From contig CAZPDP010000014.1 of assembly GCA_964585385.1 (NCBI GenBank), positions 1-64,000 on the forward strand: a stretch of 64,000 nt of DNA. Reading direction: 5' to 3'. How positions within the stretch are numbered: position 1 is the first letter of the stretch; each line of letters starts with the position of its first letter. Of the stretch, positions 19,897 to 28,600 are shown piece after piece. The stretch comes from JAGXLC01 sp964585385. Its GTDB lineage: Bacteria > Bacteroidota > Bacteroidia > Bacteroidales > UBA12077. Made by a program: the position numbers and the translations under genes. Under the pieces are notes generated by a model that was given only the letters and a program-made list of their open reading frames with translations, had not been told where the DNA came from and ran no database searches.

Positions 19897-19908
19897 TTTT
19901 TAATCCTC

Positions 19909-20193
19909 CTATTTATGATAATCTATTATCTCAAGTTCATGCGCATGATCACTTTGCCATTTAAATACTATTCTCCATTGATCATTAATCCGAATACTAT
20001 AATAATCTTTTGCTTTCCCTTTTAATCTTTCCAATTTATTAGAAGGTGGAATTCTCAAATCGGCGATATTTTGTGAGTTATTCAACATCCTCAATTTTCG
20101 TCGTCCAATTTTTTGAATTTCCACCGGAATCTTTTTAACTCGATTCCCTTGCCATATATTTTCTGTATCCTTTGATCCAAAAGAAATAATCAT
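19909..20193 (-). CDS. higB: HigB-type RelE-superfamily toxin
   Basis: 94 residues. The pattern MIISFGSKDTENIWQG, KIPVEIQKIGRRKLRML and the basic core LERLKGKAKDYYSIRINDQW RIVF fit HigB toxins, ribosome-dependent mRNA interferases. The C-terminus has ELEIIDYHK, the usual final strand. First gene of the higBA pair; element B lies 89 nt upstream. The reading frame appears intact. Confidence 0.9.
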   Translation of the reverse strand: MIISFGSKDTENIWQGNRVKKIPVEIQKIGRRKLRMLNNSQNIADLRIPPSNKLERLKGKAKDYYSIRINDQWRIVFKWQSDHAHELEIIDYHK

Positions 20194-20281
20194 GGTTTCA
20201 TATTACGTTACTAACGTCAAAGTTAAGTATTTTATTTTAGTTTTACAAATGTTACTTATTGGTCTCCAAAAATACACCAGA

Positions 20282-20437
20282 AGCGACGGTCAGCTATATG
20301 CAAAGTGCGGGATTTACAGAGACGCGTTCTCAACTTGTCCGGCTCCTGAAGGATCCCCCGATACAAAACCTGGCTAAAGCTCCGAAACTTAGATGCCAAG
20401 ACGAACACCCGCATTTTGTATATAGCATGTTCCCGCT
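20282..20437. repeat. Imperfect palindromic element B
   Basis: Thirty-base inverted arms at 20282-20311 and 20408-20437 match at about 21 of 30 positions; the inner 19 read GCTATATRCAAARTGCGGG. It lies between the end of the HEPN gene (20444 if the internal stop is ignored) and higB. Confidence 0.88.
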
Positions 20438-20443
20438 AGGCTA

Positions 20444-20833
20444 TTATTTTTCTATCATTTCTTCAGTTAGCTCAATCAATTTTTCAACTGGATCAAAATA
20501 AGGTAGGACTTTTTCTTTATCAAAATCAAACAAATCATCATAATCTCCCTTTTATCTCCAAGTAAATAGTTGAGAAAAAATTTTGCCAAATTCCTTTGGG
20601 ATCAGTTCTTCTTTAATAAAAAATTCTGAAAATTTTTGTTTAACTCCATTGTGGGTTGTTGGACTCAAATCTTTACTTAATAGCAATGCAGATATCGCAT
20701 AATACGCAGCGTAATAAAGTCTATTAATTGTAGAGTTCCATTTATCATTTTCTGCTAATATCTGTGCAGCCTCGAATGTCTCTCTGGCTCTGGATAAACG
20801 ATATTTAATTAAATCCTTTTTTGATCCTTTCAT
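20444..20833 (-). pseudogene. HEPN-domain protein interrupted by an in-frame stop
   Basis: Translation from ATG 20833 ends after 93 residues at a TAA (20552-20554), right after FSQLFTWR. The same frame then continues KGDYDDLFDFDKEKVLPYF DPVEKLIELTEEMIEK to a stop at 20444. That tail is the normal C-terminus of this HEPN family, so a CAA-to-TAA change is likely. The HEPN core NRLYYAAYYAISALLL is present, and no RX4HXY motif of HepT is seen. It overlaps the upstream nucleotidyltransferase gene by 4 nt (ATGA). It could be a true nonsense mutation, a base-call error or a truncated toxin. Confidence 0.85.
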
Positions 20834-21150
20834 TTTATCTTTATCCCTTCTTTTTTTATTTTCTCAAATAATGGTGTAGAAGAATGTTTTTTATTCCAAT
20901 CTCTCTTAGAGTAAACTAAAGGAGAAATAATTTCCCCAGTTTCCAATTCCAATTCATAAAATTCATCCATTATTTTTGTTTCTAAATCAAAAGTAACATT
21001 CTTTAAATTAAGCAAAACTAATAAATCCCAATCTGAAAGCTCTCTGGCATCACCTCTGGCTCGGGATCCATAAAGATAAATCTCAGAGTCTGGATGCTTT
21101 GCTTTTGCCAATTGAAGAATTCTTTCTAATATTCTATCTCGTTTACCCAT
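20830..21150 (-). CDS. MNT-type minimal nucleotidyltransferase (antitoxin of MNT/HEPN pair)
   Basis: 106 residues with the polymerase-beta signature GSRARGDARELSDWD, where G28-S29 and D40-x-D42 give GSx10DxD. In HEPN/MNT modules the MNT partner nucleotidylates the HEPN toxin. Spacing (4-nt overlap) and orientation fit. Palindromic element C lies 59 nt upstream of its start. The HEPN partner is interrupted, so the pair may no longer be a functional toxin-antitoxin system. Confidence 0.88.
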   Translation of the reverse strand: MGKRDRILERILQLAKAKHPDSEIYLYGSRARGDARELSDWDLLVLLNLKNVTFDLETKIMDEFYELELETGEIISPLVYSKRDWNKKHSSTPLFEKIKKEGIKIK

Positions 21151-21209
21151 ATTACAAAAATAATGAATTTTATCACTCTAATAAATAATGTTCCTTTCTT
21201 TCATAGCTT

Positions 21210-21340
21210 AGCGGGGAACGGCACACATATGCACCGTGCGGGTTTAACAACGACGTTTCCTAGTCCGCCCGATAAAAATTTTGCTAAAAACGACACCCTA
21301 AGATGCCACAAGCCTCCCCGCATGGTGTATATTGCAAGTT
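21210..21340. repeat. Imperfect palindromic element C
   Basis: Arms 21210-21242 (AGCGGGGAAC ... ATATGCACCGTGCGGG) and 21317-21340 (CCCGCATGGTGTATATTGCA then AGTT) are inverted copies. It is related to elements A and B at both ends (ATATRCAMMRTGCGGG). Its right arm touches the stop codon of the TPR gene (21339-21341). Confidence 0.82.
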
Positions 21341-22634
21341 AATTATTCAATCTTTCTAATTCTTTCAAATAAAACTCTTCATATTTATTATTGAAATCGA
21401 TGAGTATGTGATTTCTATAAAATTCTATCAATTGTTTTAATTTTTGTTCATTTTCGGTATTACTATAACGTTGCGCAAGGCTTAGTATAGATGAAGCATA
21501 ACCAGAAAGGACTGTACCTGAAATTCTTGGTATATCTTGTTTATTTATAGTACGATAATCTTGCAAATTTTTATCTGTAAGTAGATTTTGTATTTTTTTA
21601 TAATTATGAGAAAATTCTGTTCCTTTTGTTTTAAAAGGTAGTAGCTTAGATGTCAAACCACCGTTTCTAAAAAAACTGTCTAATCCGGCATAAAAAAAAG
21701 AATTAGCAAAATTTGAGAAATATATAGGACGGTGTTTATAATTGTCTTCAATAATTTGCAGAAGCATTGCCCGACGTGGTGATAAGTACTGTCTTTTTTT
21801 TGTTTTTTCTTGTTTAATTTTACTGTGCATTCTGTTTGACACAAAATCAGGGGTAACAGTCCACTGCATTGCAAAATTGTCATCCAATTCATACTTGTTT
21901 TTAACTTTTTGTGATACTGGTATTGAAACTGTGGTAGTATCCCATTTATAGGCATGAATACCCATAATCTGTTTTTTACTAAGATTAATGTTTATTTTTC
22001 TTACTCCACCTTCAAGTCCTTTTTTTAAAAACAGAATATACCAAGGTCTATTAATAAAACCTATTGGGATTATTGTAATATCATTTCTATAATTCTCATG
22101 CAATTGCAAATATGTACACACATCAAAATCCGCATTCCCCCCAGTAAATAGGATAGCATCTTCAGCACACGATTTCAATAAGTTTCGCCCAAATTCAAGT
22201 AACCATTTTGGATAAGCACCTTTTTCATAAGCGCGCCGATAAAAATATTTTAAACTATCAAGTTCGTAATCTTGCATGGAGTTAAATGCATTTGCGCTAC
22301 ATTCTGCTCCATAAAAATACTTTGCGTTTCCGTAATCAGGTTTTAACTCTATTGCTTTTTCCAGATATTGAAAGATTTTTTTCGAATAAGAGAAATCATA
22401 TCCTGCTAATGGGCGACTGTCATAGGCTCTGTAATGACTAAAAAAACCTAAATAATAATAAATTTCAGCGTCACCAGGATTTTCTTTGGCTGCCCTTTTT
22501 AGGATTTCAATTGCTTTATCATAATGTTCTTTCTTAAATTCCGCTAATGCCTGTTCTTTTAAACTCTTTTCCTGGGCTACAGAGGATATAGAGAAAATTA
22601 ATAGCAAGATTATTAGTTTTGTTTCTTTTTTCAT
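21339..22634 (-). CDS. Exported TPR-repeat protein
   Basis: 431 residues with an N-terminal signal sequence (KLIILLLIFSISSVAQ). TPR-like helices span about 25-140 (AEFKKEHYDKAIEILKRAAK, AEIYYYLGFFSHY, YLEKAIELKPDYGNAKYFYG). The middle part, AILFTGGNADFDVCTYLQ followed by DITIIPIGFINRPWYI, resembles the globular part of exported TPR proteins related to DUF2723-type proteins in the Bacteroidota. That is weak recognition. Single-gene unit at the high-coordinate end of the palindrome island, same strand as the others. Function unknown. Confidence 0.7.
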   Translation of the reverse strand: MKKETKLIILLLIFSISSVAQEKSLKEQALAEFKKEHYDKAIEILKRAAKENPGDAEIYYYLGFFSHYRAYDSRPLAGYDFSYSKKIFQYLEKAIELKPDYGNAKYFYGAECSANAFNSMQDYELDSLKYFYRRAYEKGAYPKWLLEFGRNLLKSCAEDAILFTGGNADFDVCTYLQLHENYRNDITIIPIGFINRPWYILFLKKGLEGGVRKININLSKKQIMGIHAYKWDTTTVSIPVSQKVKNKYELDDNFAMQWTVTPDFVSNRMHSKIKQEKTKKRQYLSPRRAMLLQIIEDNYKHRPIYFSNFANSFFYAGLDSFFRNGGLTSKLLPFKTKGTEFSHNYKKIQNLLTDKNLQDYRTINKQDIPRISGTVLSGYASSILSLAQRYSNTENEQKLKQLIEFYRNHILIDFNNKYEEFYLKELERLNN

Positions 22635-23145
22635 TTTGACCTATCTCTTATTAATTGCTGGTAACATAAGTATAACCACAATTCCGCTTTTTGTACAAAA
22701 ACGGTCATTCCTTTTATTCTTGTTATAGCGGAACTGTTTTGTCATTGGAACGGTCTGATTTAACGAAGATATAATGAAAATTTTTATATTTTGTTCTCCA
22801 TTATATCAAATATATTCAAAATATAACCATGTAGTTAGAAAGATTACGGTCAAAATGATATCTTTTTTATTAGAGAGCCCCGTACGCGATTTCCAGATTA
22901 AAAAACACCCCCGTTTGGGTATGGATTATATAGCCGGTAATTATAACAGCAGCAGTGAATGACTTTCACAACCGAGGAAGGAGTTATTGAAATCAATCTC
23001 CTTTAAAGCCTTTAGCTTTTTCATCCTTTAATGAGAAAAGAAACACCCAGCCTTAGTCTGGGTACTTCGGGGAAATCCCCAACACAGGGTATTTTTTACC
23101 TTGTATGGACAGGCAATATTTGTGTGATAATCCATTCTCAAAAAA
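22635..23145. other. 511-nt intergenic region
   Basis: No convincing gene; the only ORF of some size (22774-22962, plus) lacks any recognisable feature. A GGGGAAATCCCC hairpin lies at 23069-23080, and a terminator-like hairpin is given separately. Confidence 0.5.
23035..23063 (-). terminator. Possible terminator after LRR-like gene
   Basis: On the minus strand ACCCAG-ACTAAGG-CTGGGT (6-bp stem, 23045-23063) is followed by GTTTCTTTTC. It lies about 80 nt past the stop of the 23146 gene. Confidence 0.45.
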
Positions 23146-24255
23146 TCATTCTGCTAGTTCAATTCGCAGGCATCCCTTGTTTTCTAGGGTTAGCATCAGC
23201 TCAACGGGCATTTCTTCAGTACCGGGGTTGGTCTCCTGCCAGTTTTCTATAATTTGCATACATTCCTTCTGCTTCCCGTCATTCATCTCAACGGGATAAG
23301 CCTTTATCCTTTTGGGTACGATGTCCTGCCCGGAGAAATCCCACCTGTAATACTTCCCGAATCTATTTATCGTTTCAGCCTGTTTGCTGGCTTTATCAAT
23401 CAATTCGGGGGTGCAGCCGGAATAGAAGTAGTACTCCTCAAGTATGGTTTTAAGCTCATACCACTTATCATCAATCTGATCAATAATCTGTTCACAATCG
23501 GTTTTTTCCCCGGAGTAATCAATTTTCTTTTTTCCTTTTTTAACGATAATGGGCTGCCTGTTATTAAAATAGTAGGCCTCCCCATTATTTAACTCTATCT
23601 CATGAATCCCGCCTTCGCAGTGCTCAAGGTAAATCTTTTTGATAGAGGAAGGGAAATGATACTGGTAGAAATCATCGCTGGTAAGATTGTCGTATGTAAG
23701 AGGTGGAAAAAGGATTGCCCTGCCTCTCACAACAATTGGGTCGCCACAGGGCGTAATTTTAAGATCATCAAAATCTTTAAAAATGATATCTCCGGTTTCA
23801 ACACTGATAACACAAAGCGTATCGTTAATGGAAACGCCGGCAAGTACCGGGGTTCCCCAATCGGAAGCAATGCCAGGCACTTTTTCGTAGCAATTGTAAT
23901 CATCATTCTGATTAGGATTTACCACGCCCAGCTCTTTTAATCGCTCCTGGCTGGAACACTCCAGGAATCGGTTATTGAAGGATATGGATTTTAATGATTT
24001 AAGCTTTTCGATCCAGGGTGGGATTCGAATAAGATACTTGTTGCCAAAACGAATTGTCTCAAGGTTTTTGTAATTCCTTATCGCTTCTGGAAGCTGGTAT
24101 CCAAAATCTTTGTAATGTTGAGACAAATCAAGATGGTATATATTCTTTGCTGCCTTTTTACTTGTAATAATATCTGTGTAAACAGACTCCCGTTGTGAAA
24201 AAGTTACGGAATGAATAAAGGTAACAAGGATTACGATGAGGTTTATTTTTTTCAT
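23146..24255 (-). CDS. Exported leucine-rich-repeat-like hypothetical protein
   Basis: I place the start at the internal ATG (24255, MKKINLIVILVTFIHSVTFSQ), which gives a clean signal peptide; an upstream ATG at 24291 adds 12 residues. About 369 residues. Residues about 40-110 contain two to three LRR-like strands (YHLDLSQHYKDFG, LPEAIRNYKNLETIRFGNKYL, LKSLKSISFNNRFLE). The remainder is not recognised and has many Cys (for example CTPELIDKASKQ). Isolated gene with its own downstream hairpin. Confidence 0.65.
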   Translation of the reverse strand: MKKINLIVILVTFIHSVTFSQRESVYTDIITSKKAAKNIYHLDLSQHYKDFGYQLPEAIRNYKNLETIRFGNKYLIRIPPWIEKLKSLKSISFNNRFLECSSQERLKELGVVNPNQNDDYNCYEKVPGIASDWGTPVLAGVSINDTLCVISVETGDIIFKDFDDLKITPCGDPIVVRGRAILFPPLTYDNLTSDDFYQYHFPSSIKKIYLEHCEGGIHEIELNNGEAYYFNNRQPIIVKKGKKKIDYSGEKTDCEQIIDQIDDKWYELKTILEEYYFYSGCTPELIDKASKQAETINRFGKYYRWDFSGQDIVPKRIKAYPVEMNDGKQKECMQIIENWQETNPGTEEMPVELMLTLENKGCLRIELAE

Positions 24256-24346
24256 GTTGATTGACTTTAAATTGTTTTTTTTATAAATCACCTTGCTATG
24301 CTGGAAGGATTAATGATTCGATAAGTTCTAAAATTTCAATACCCTA

Positions 24347-24835
24347 CTACTCGTTTAACATTACTTTAAATAGAATATCTTTCTTCCACTCCAAATCTTT
24401 TCTATCTCCTGTTTCGTGATACTTTTCTGCATCCATATAACCTCGAATTAATGCCAGTTCATTGACTTTTTTCCTTATGTGCCCTGACTTAGGATTTAAG
24501 TACCAGTCTTCAATAAATAAGATGGAATAGAACTGTTCTATGGGGTAGGGTTCAATGAGCACCGTATCTCCGGTTTCATGCATCCAATTGTTAACTGTGT
24601 CTACCCTGTTTAGCCTTATAAGCAAATCATCCCGGGAAAGTTCATCAGAAAGAAATATGCGAAAAGCAATGGAATTAACTTTGTCTGAGTAAAGAATACG
24701 GCTACGGATAAAATCAAAACCCAATACTTTTTTGTCAAAAATGAATTTTCCCGGATTAAACTCCCATTGATCGAAAAAAAGGAAGCCCTCAAATTGTTCT
24801 GTTAAACTGTCTTTAATTAATGTGAGTGTTTTCAT
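24347..24835 (-). CDS. Hypothetical protein, two related half-domains
   Basis: 162 residues, no signal peptide. Two similar segments, FEGFLFFDQWEFNPGKFIFDKKV and FYSILFIEDWYLNPKSGHIRKKV, suggest an internal duplication. The (E/D)xWxxNP...K motif is faintly like the EDWFFD...R segment of the T9SS/gliding protein GldN/PorN, but too weakly to name it. Monocistronic. Confidence 0.55.
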   Translation of the reverse strand: MKTLTLIKDSLTEQFEGFLFFDQWEFNPGKFIFDKKVLGFDFIRSRILYSDKVNSIAFRIFLSDELSRDDLLIRLNRVDTVNNWMHETGDTVLIEPYPIEQFYSILFIEDWYLNPKSGHIRKKVNELALIRGYMDAEKYHETGDRKDLEWKKDILFKVMLNE

Positions 24836-24923
24836 AATCAGGGTTTTTAATCAAAACTTATTTCCGGATAGTAATGGCTTGTTAAAAATCTAAAACATGG
24901 TTGATCTTTTTGCAAAAAACAGG

Positions 24924-24953
24924 AAAAAACCGGAGGCTGGTAAAACCTCCGGT
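24924..24953 (-). terminator. Rho-independent terminator of the caspase/FG-GAP operon
   Basis: Perfect 8-bp stem ACCGGAGG/CCTCCGGT (24929-24936 / 24946-24953) with six T on the minus strand. It lies 45 nt past the stop of the lipoprotein gene. Confidence 0.9.
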
Positions 24954-24997
24954 TCATCTGCATAAAGCATCATGAAAAAACTAGATGAATTATCGAC

Positions 24998-25597
24998 CTA
25001 GTATCCTCCTTCATTTTCCATCTTTTCCATTTCCTTATCAAATGTTTCTTTATACTTTTCGTAATCATAATCCACGCGAAGCCTTTGATCCTTTGAAAGC
25101 CTGTCATTCAAAGCATTTTCAAGGGCATCCGTACCCATCTCAACAGCCACGTAGGTTTTGTATTTGCCCTCTTTGGTACGCGTATGCTTTTGACAAATGG
25201 TTCTGACATCATTCAGTTGTTGATTAATCACTTCCCGGTTCAGGGACTCAAAGCGCTCTTCCACTTCTTCCACATTGTTGAATTCTCTTGAATTGATGTA
25301 GTTGTCCGTAGCCCCTTTGATCACAGTCTGTATCTGACCGGCAAGGGCAGCTTTTGCATTGGACATAGCTTTTTTTCGGGCCACCATCTGGTCTCTGCTT
25401 TCACCAATGGCATTGGAACGGAAATTTGCTGCATCGCTCCGGTATTCCGGACCGTCGCAATAAAAGGTTACGAGCTGCTCTTCCTCCTCCGCTATATTGG
25501 TAGCCTGTTGACTGGAACCGCAGGCTGAAACGAGAAACATTAACAGCGCTCCGGTAATTGCGAGATAAAAGTTTGATTGTTTGCGTGATTTTTTCAT
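24998..25597 (-). CDS. LPP20-like lipoprotein
   Basis: 199 residues with a lipobox (MFLVSAC, Cys at about 26), so lipid-anchored. The body (KKAMSNAKAALAGQIQTVIKGATDNYI ... RTKEGKYKTYVAVEMGTDALENAL) matches the style of LPP20-type lipoproteins: an alpha segment of Ala/Lys followed by a beta strand YVAVEM. Function is not established. It is the last gene of the minus-strand run starting with the caspase gene, 30 nt after the FG-GAP gene, and is followed by a strong terminator. Confidence 0.65.
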   Translation of the reverse strand: MKKSRKQSNFYLAITGALLMFLVSACGSSQQATNIAEEEEQLVTFYCDGPEYRSDAANFRSNAIGESRDQMVARKKAMSNAKAALAGQIQTVIKGATDNYINSREFNNVEEVEERFESLNREVINQQLNDVRTICQKHTRTKEGKYKTYVAVEMGTDALENALNDRLSKDQRLRVDYDYEKYKETFDKEMEKMENEGGY

Positions 25598-25627
25598 GAT
25601 CGGTTGTTTTTAATGGTTATAAAAATT

Positions 25628-28600
25628 CTATTTCTTAATGATTTTCGTATTCACTATGCCTTTTTTCGTATAAATCTGAAGGATATATATGTTAGCCGGG
25701 AATTCCGAAAGATTTATCCTTTGCATACCGGATACGGATTTTCTTTCGTAAAGTGTTTCCCCTGTTAAATTAATAATTCTTACCCGCTCAATGTCTGAAA
25801 GCTGCTCGAATTCAACATTCAAGTGTTCATCAGCAGGGTTGGGATAAATCCGGATTCCATACTGACTGAGTTCATATACCCCGGTTCCCTGGTCTATTGT
25901 TACCCAGGCTTCTTTCGTTATCGCATTTCCACCCTTATCCACAGCAGTAACATAGACGGTTTCCGAACCTATGTCAGATGAGCTAAACACAGATTTGCTC
26001 AGATCAATGTCGCAATCCCCGCAATTATCCGATAAATCAGACACAACATTCTCAGGCTTAAGCATTCCGCTGCCTGTTCCATCCAGTTGTAATGTATAAT
26101 CCCGGGTAGTCAATACCGGTCCGATGGTATCCTTTACATTTACCTGTACCAGTCCGGCTGCTTCATTTCCTGAACCGTCCTTCACAATCACGTTGAAGGC
26201 GTTTAGGCCGATGCTGGAACAGTCAAAGGTGGAGCGGGTGAGAACCGTATCTGTAACCCCGCAATTGTCATCCGCAGTTTTTATAAGGTCTGCAGCATTG
26301 ACAATGCCTAACCCGTTGTTGTCAATATAAACCGTATCATCTTTGGCTATTACTGTCGGCGGTTCGCTTTCGCTCACTGTTATGTTCACACTCTTTACCG
26401 TTTGATTTCCATATACATCAGACACGGTCAGTTCGATTGTATTTTCGCCTATATAGGAACAGTCAAAAGTGGACGGATTGACACTCTTCACCCCTAACTG
26501 ACAGTTATCCGAAGCCTCAAGAATGACATCATCTGCGTTCAGGGTTGTATTATCATCAGCTCCCAGCAGAAGGACAAACTCCTGTGGAGTTACTTCTGGC
26601 GGCAGACTGTCGGCTACCAGCACTTTCACTTTACTGGTGGATGTATTCCCCGATTTATCAGTCAGGCTCACGTTGACATTAATAATATCCCCCGCATCGG
26701 AACAGGTGAAATCGGTCTGTCCAGTAATAATGGTATCGGTGAGACTGCAATTATCTTTTGCCTGTACGAATTGCTCCAGCTTAAAGGTAGCCACCCCGTC
26801 TTTATTAAGCCTGATAAGGCTATCCGTTGCCTCCACCCAGGGTTTCATATTATCCACTATATAGATGGTGGCGCTGTCCTGGTCCGTATTTCCGGCCCCG
26901 TCCATTACAGTAACAAGGATTTTCACTTCCCCGGTATCCGAACAACTAAAAGCCGACTGGCTTAATGTTGTATCCACAACACCGTAATTGTCCGTCAAAT
27001 CACCTATCACGCTCTCCTTTGGAATAATTGCTGTTCCGCTGGAATCCAGGTACACAGTAGCGCTTTGAGTAGTCAGTGAAGGTGGGGTATTATCAGCCAC
27101 CACAGTGACATTTACTTGCTGTATAGTTGAATTTTCGGAACTGTCTCTCACTGTCAAATCCAGTGTAAAGACCTTTCCGCTGTCTGAAAGCGTATAGCTT
27201 GTCTGTCCGCTAAGAGTGGTATCCATAATACAGCAGTTGTCCCACACATCCACAAGCAATTGCTTTATACTCACAGAAGCACTTCCCGTGGAATCAAAAA
27301 CGATGGTGGTGTCTCTCGTGAGCACTATTGGGGCAATGGTATCTAAAACAGGCAGCTCAACGGCTTTTGTGGTTATATTTCCACTTACGTCTGTAATTGT
27401 AGCATAAATTGTTACCGTATCCACATCCCGGCACCCAAATGAATAGTGGCTCAGGGTGGTATCCTGGATTCCACAGCTATCAAAGGCTGTTGTTATTATT
27501 TCCTCAGGACTTAACAGGGCTGTACCACTGGAGTCAAGGGCCAGTGTTGTATCTGATACAGCAAATTCCGGTCCTGTTCTGTCGAGAGTAAGAAATGCAT
27601 GATTGCTGTAATCAATCCCCAGATCATTTGACACCACACAGCGGTATAGATTGCTGTCCACTGCCTGAGAAGCATAAATCAACAGAGAATCAGTTTCTAC
27701 TCCACTGTAGATTGAGTCATTCTCAAGATTGTTAAATGTGAGACCATTATCTGAACTCATTTGCCACTGATAGTTTTCTGCATTTTCTGCGGAAATAACC
27801 AATGGAATGGTGCTTTCCGAGCAAATTATAAATATTTTTTCAGGTTCTTGGGTAATAGTAGCAGAAGGATAATGAAAAATATAAGTAGCCCCTTTACTGG
27901 TATCTTTAGTAGAAGTACCCCCAATTATTTGATTACCAGAAATTGCAACAGCATTTCCAAAATTATCCCCATTGGCCTGGTCGGTTGTCAAAAGTTTTGT
28001 AGCTTCTCCCCAATTGGACAGCCCACCCAGATCTTTAAAGAACATATAAGCCGAACCGGAATTCGTTGCACTATGGTAATCATATGGAGAACCTATCACA
28101 ACATAATTCCCTGACAAGTAAACGGAATATCCAAATTGATCGCCTGCAGCCCCATCAGAGGCAGTGAGTTTGGTCAGCTCGCCCCAATTATTGGTTCCTC
28201 CTTGGTCTTTCTGGAAAATATAGGCGGAACCAGCATTATTACCATTGCCGTCATCACCGTTAGCTCCTATAGTCGCATTATCCCCCGACAGAGAGACCGA
28301 AAATCCAAAATAGTCGCCTGCATTTCCATCGGAAGCATTAAGTTTAATTAGTTGTCCCCAATTGTTGGTCCCTCCCTGATTTTTTTGGAAAATATAGGCC
28401 GAACCGGAATTTGACCCATTATCGTCATCATTATTAGCTCCCACAATAGCATAATCTCCTGAGATAGACACAGAATATCCAAATCGGTCATCTGCATCCC
28501 CATCGGAGGCTGTGAGTTTGGTCAGCTCGCCCCAGTTATTGGTTCCGCCCTGGTCTTTATGGAAAACATAGGCCGAACCGGAAAGAGACCCGTTGTCGTC

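Noticed and set aside
19455..21340. Integron attC sites
   Set aside because: Layout is similar, but I could not find paired 7-bp core sites or an IntI gene, so I describe them only as palindromic elements.
22774..22962. 62-codon plus-strand ORF in the 22.6-23.1 kb intergenic region
   Set aside because: No family, no promoter or start signal, and composition like the surrounding non-coding DNA.
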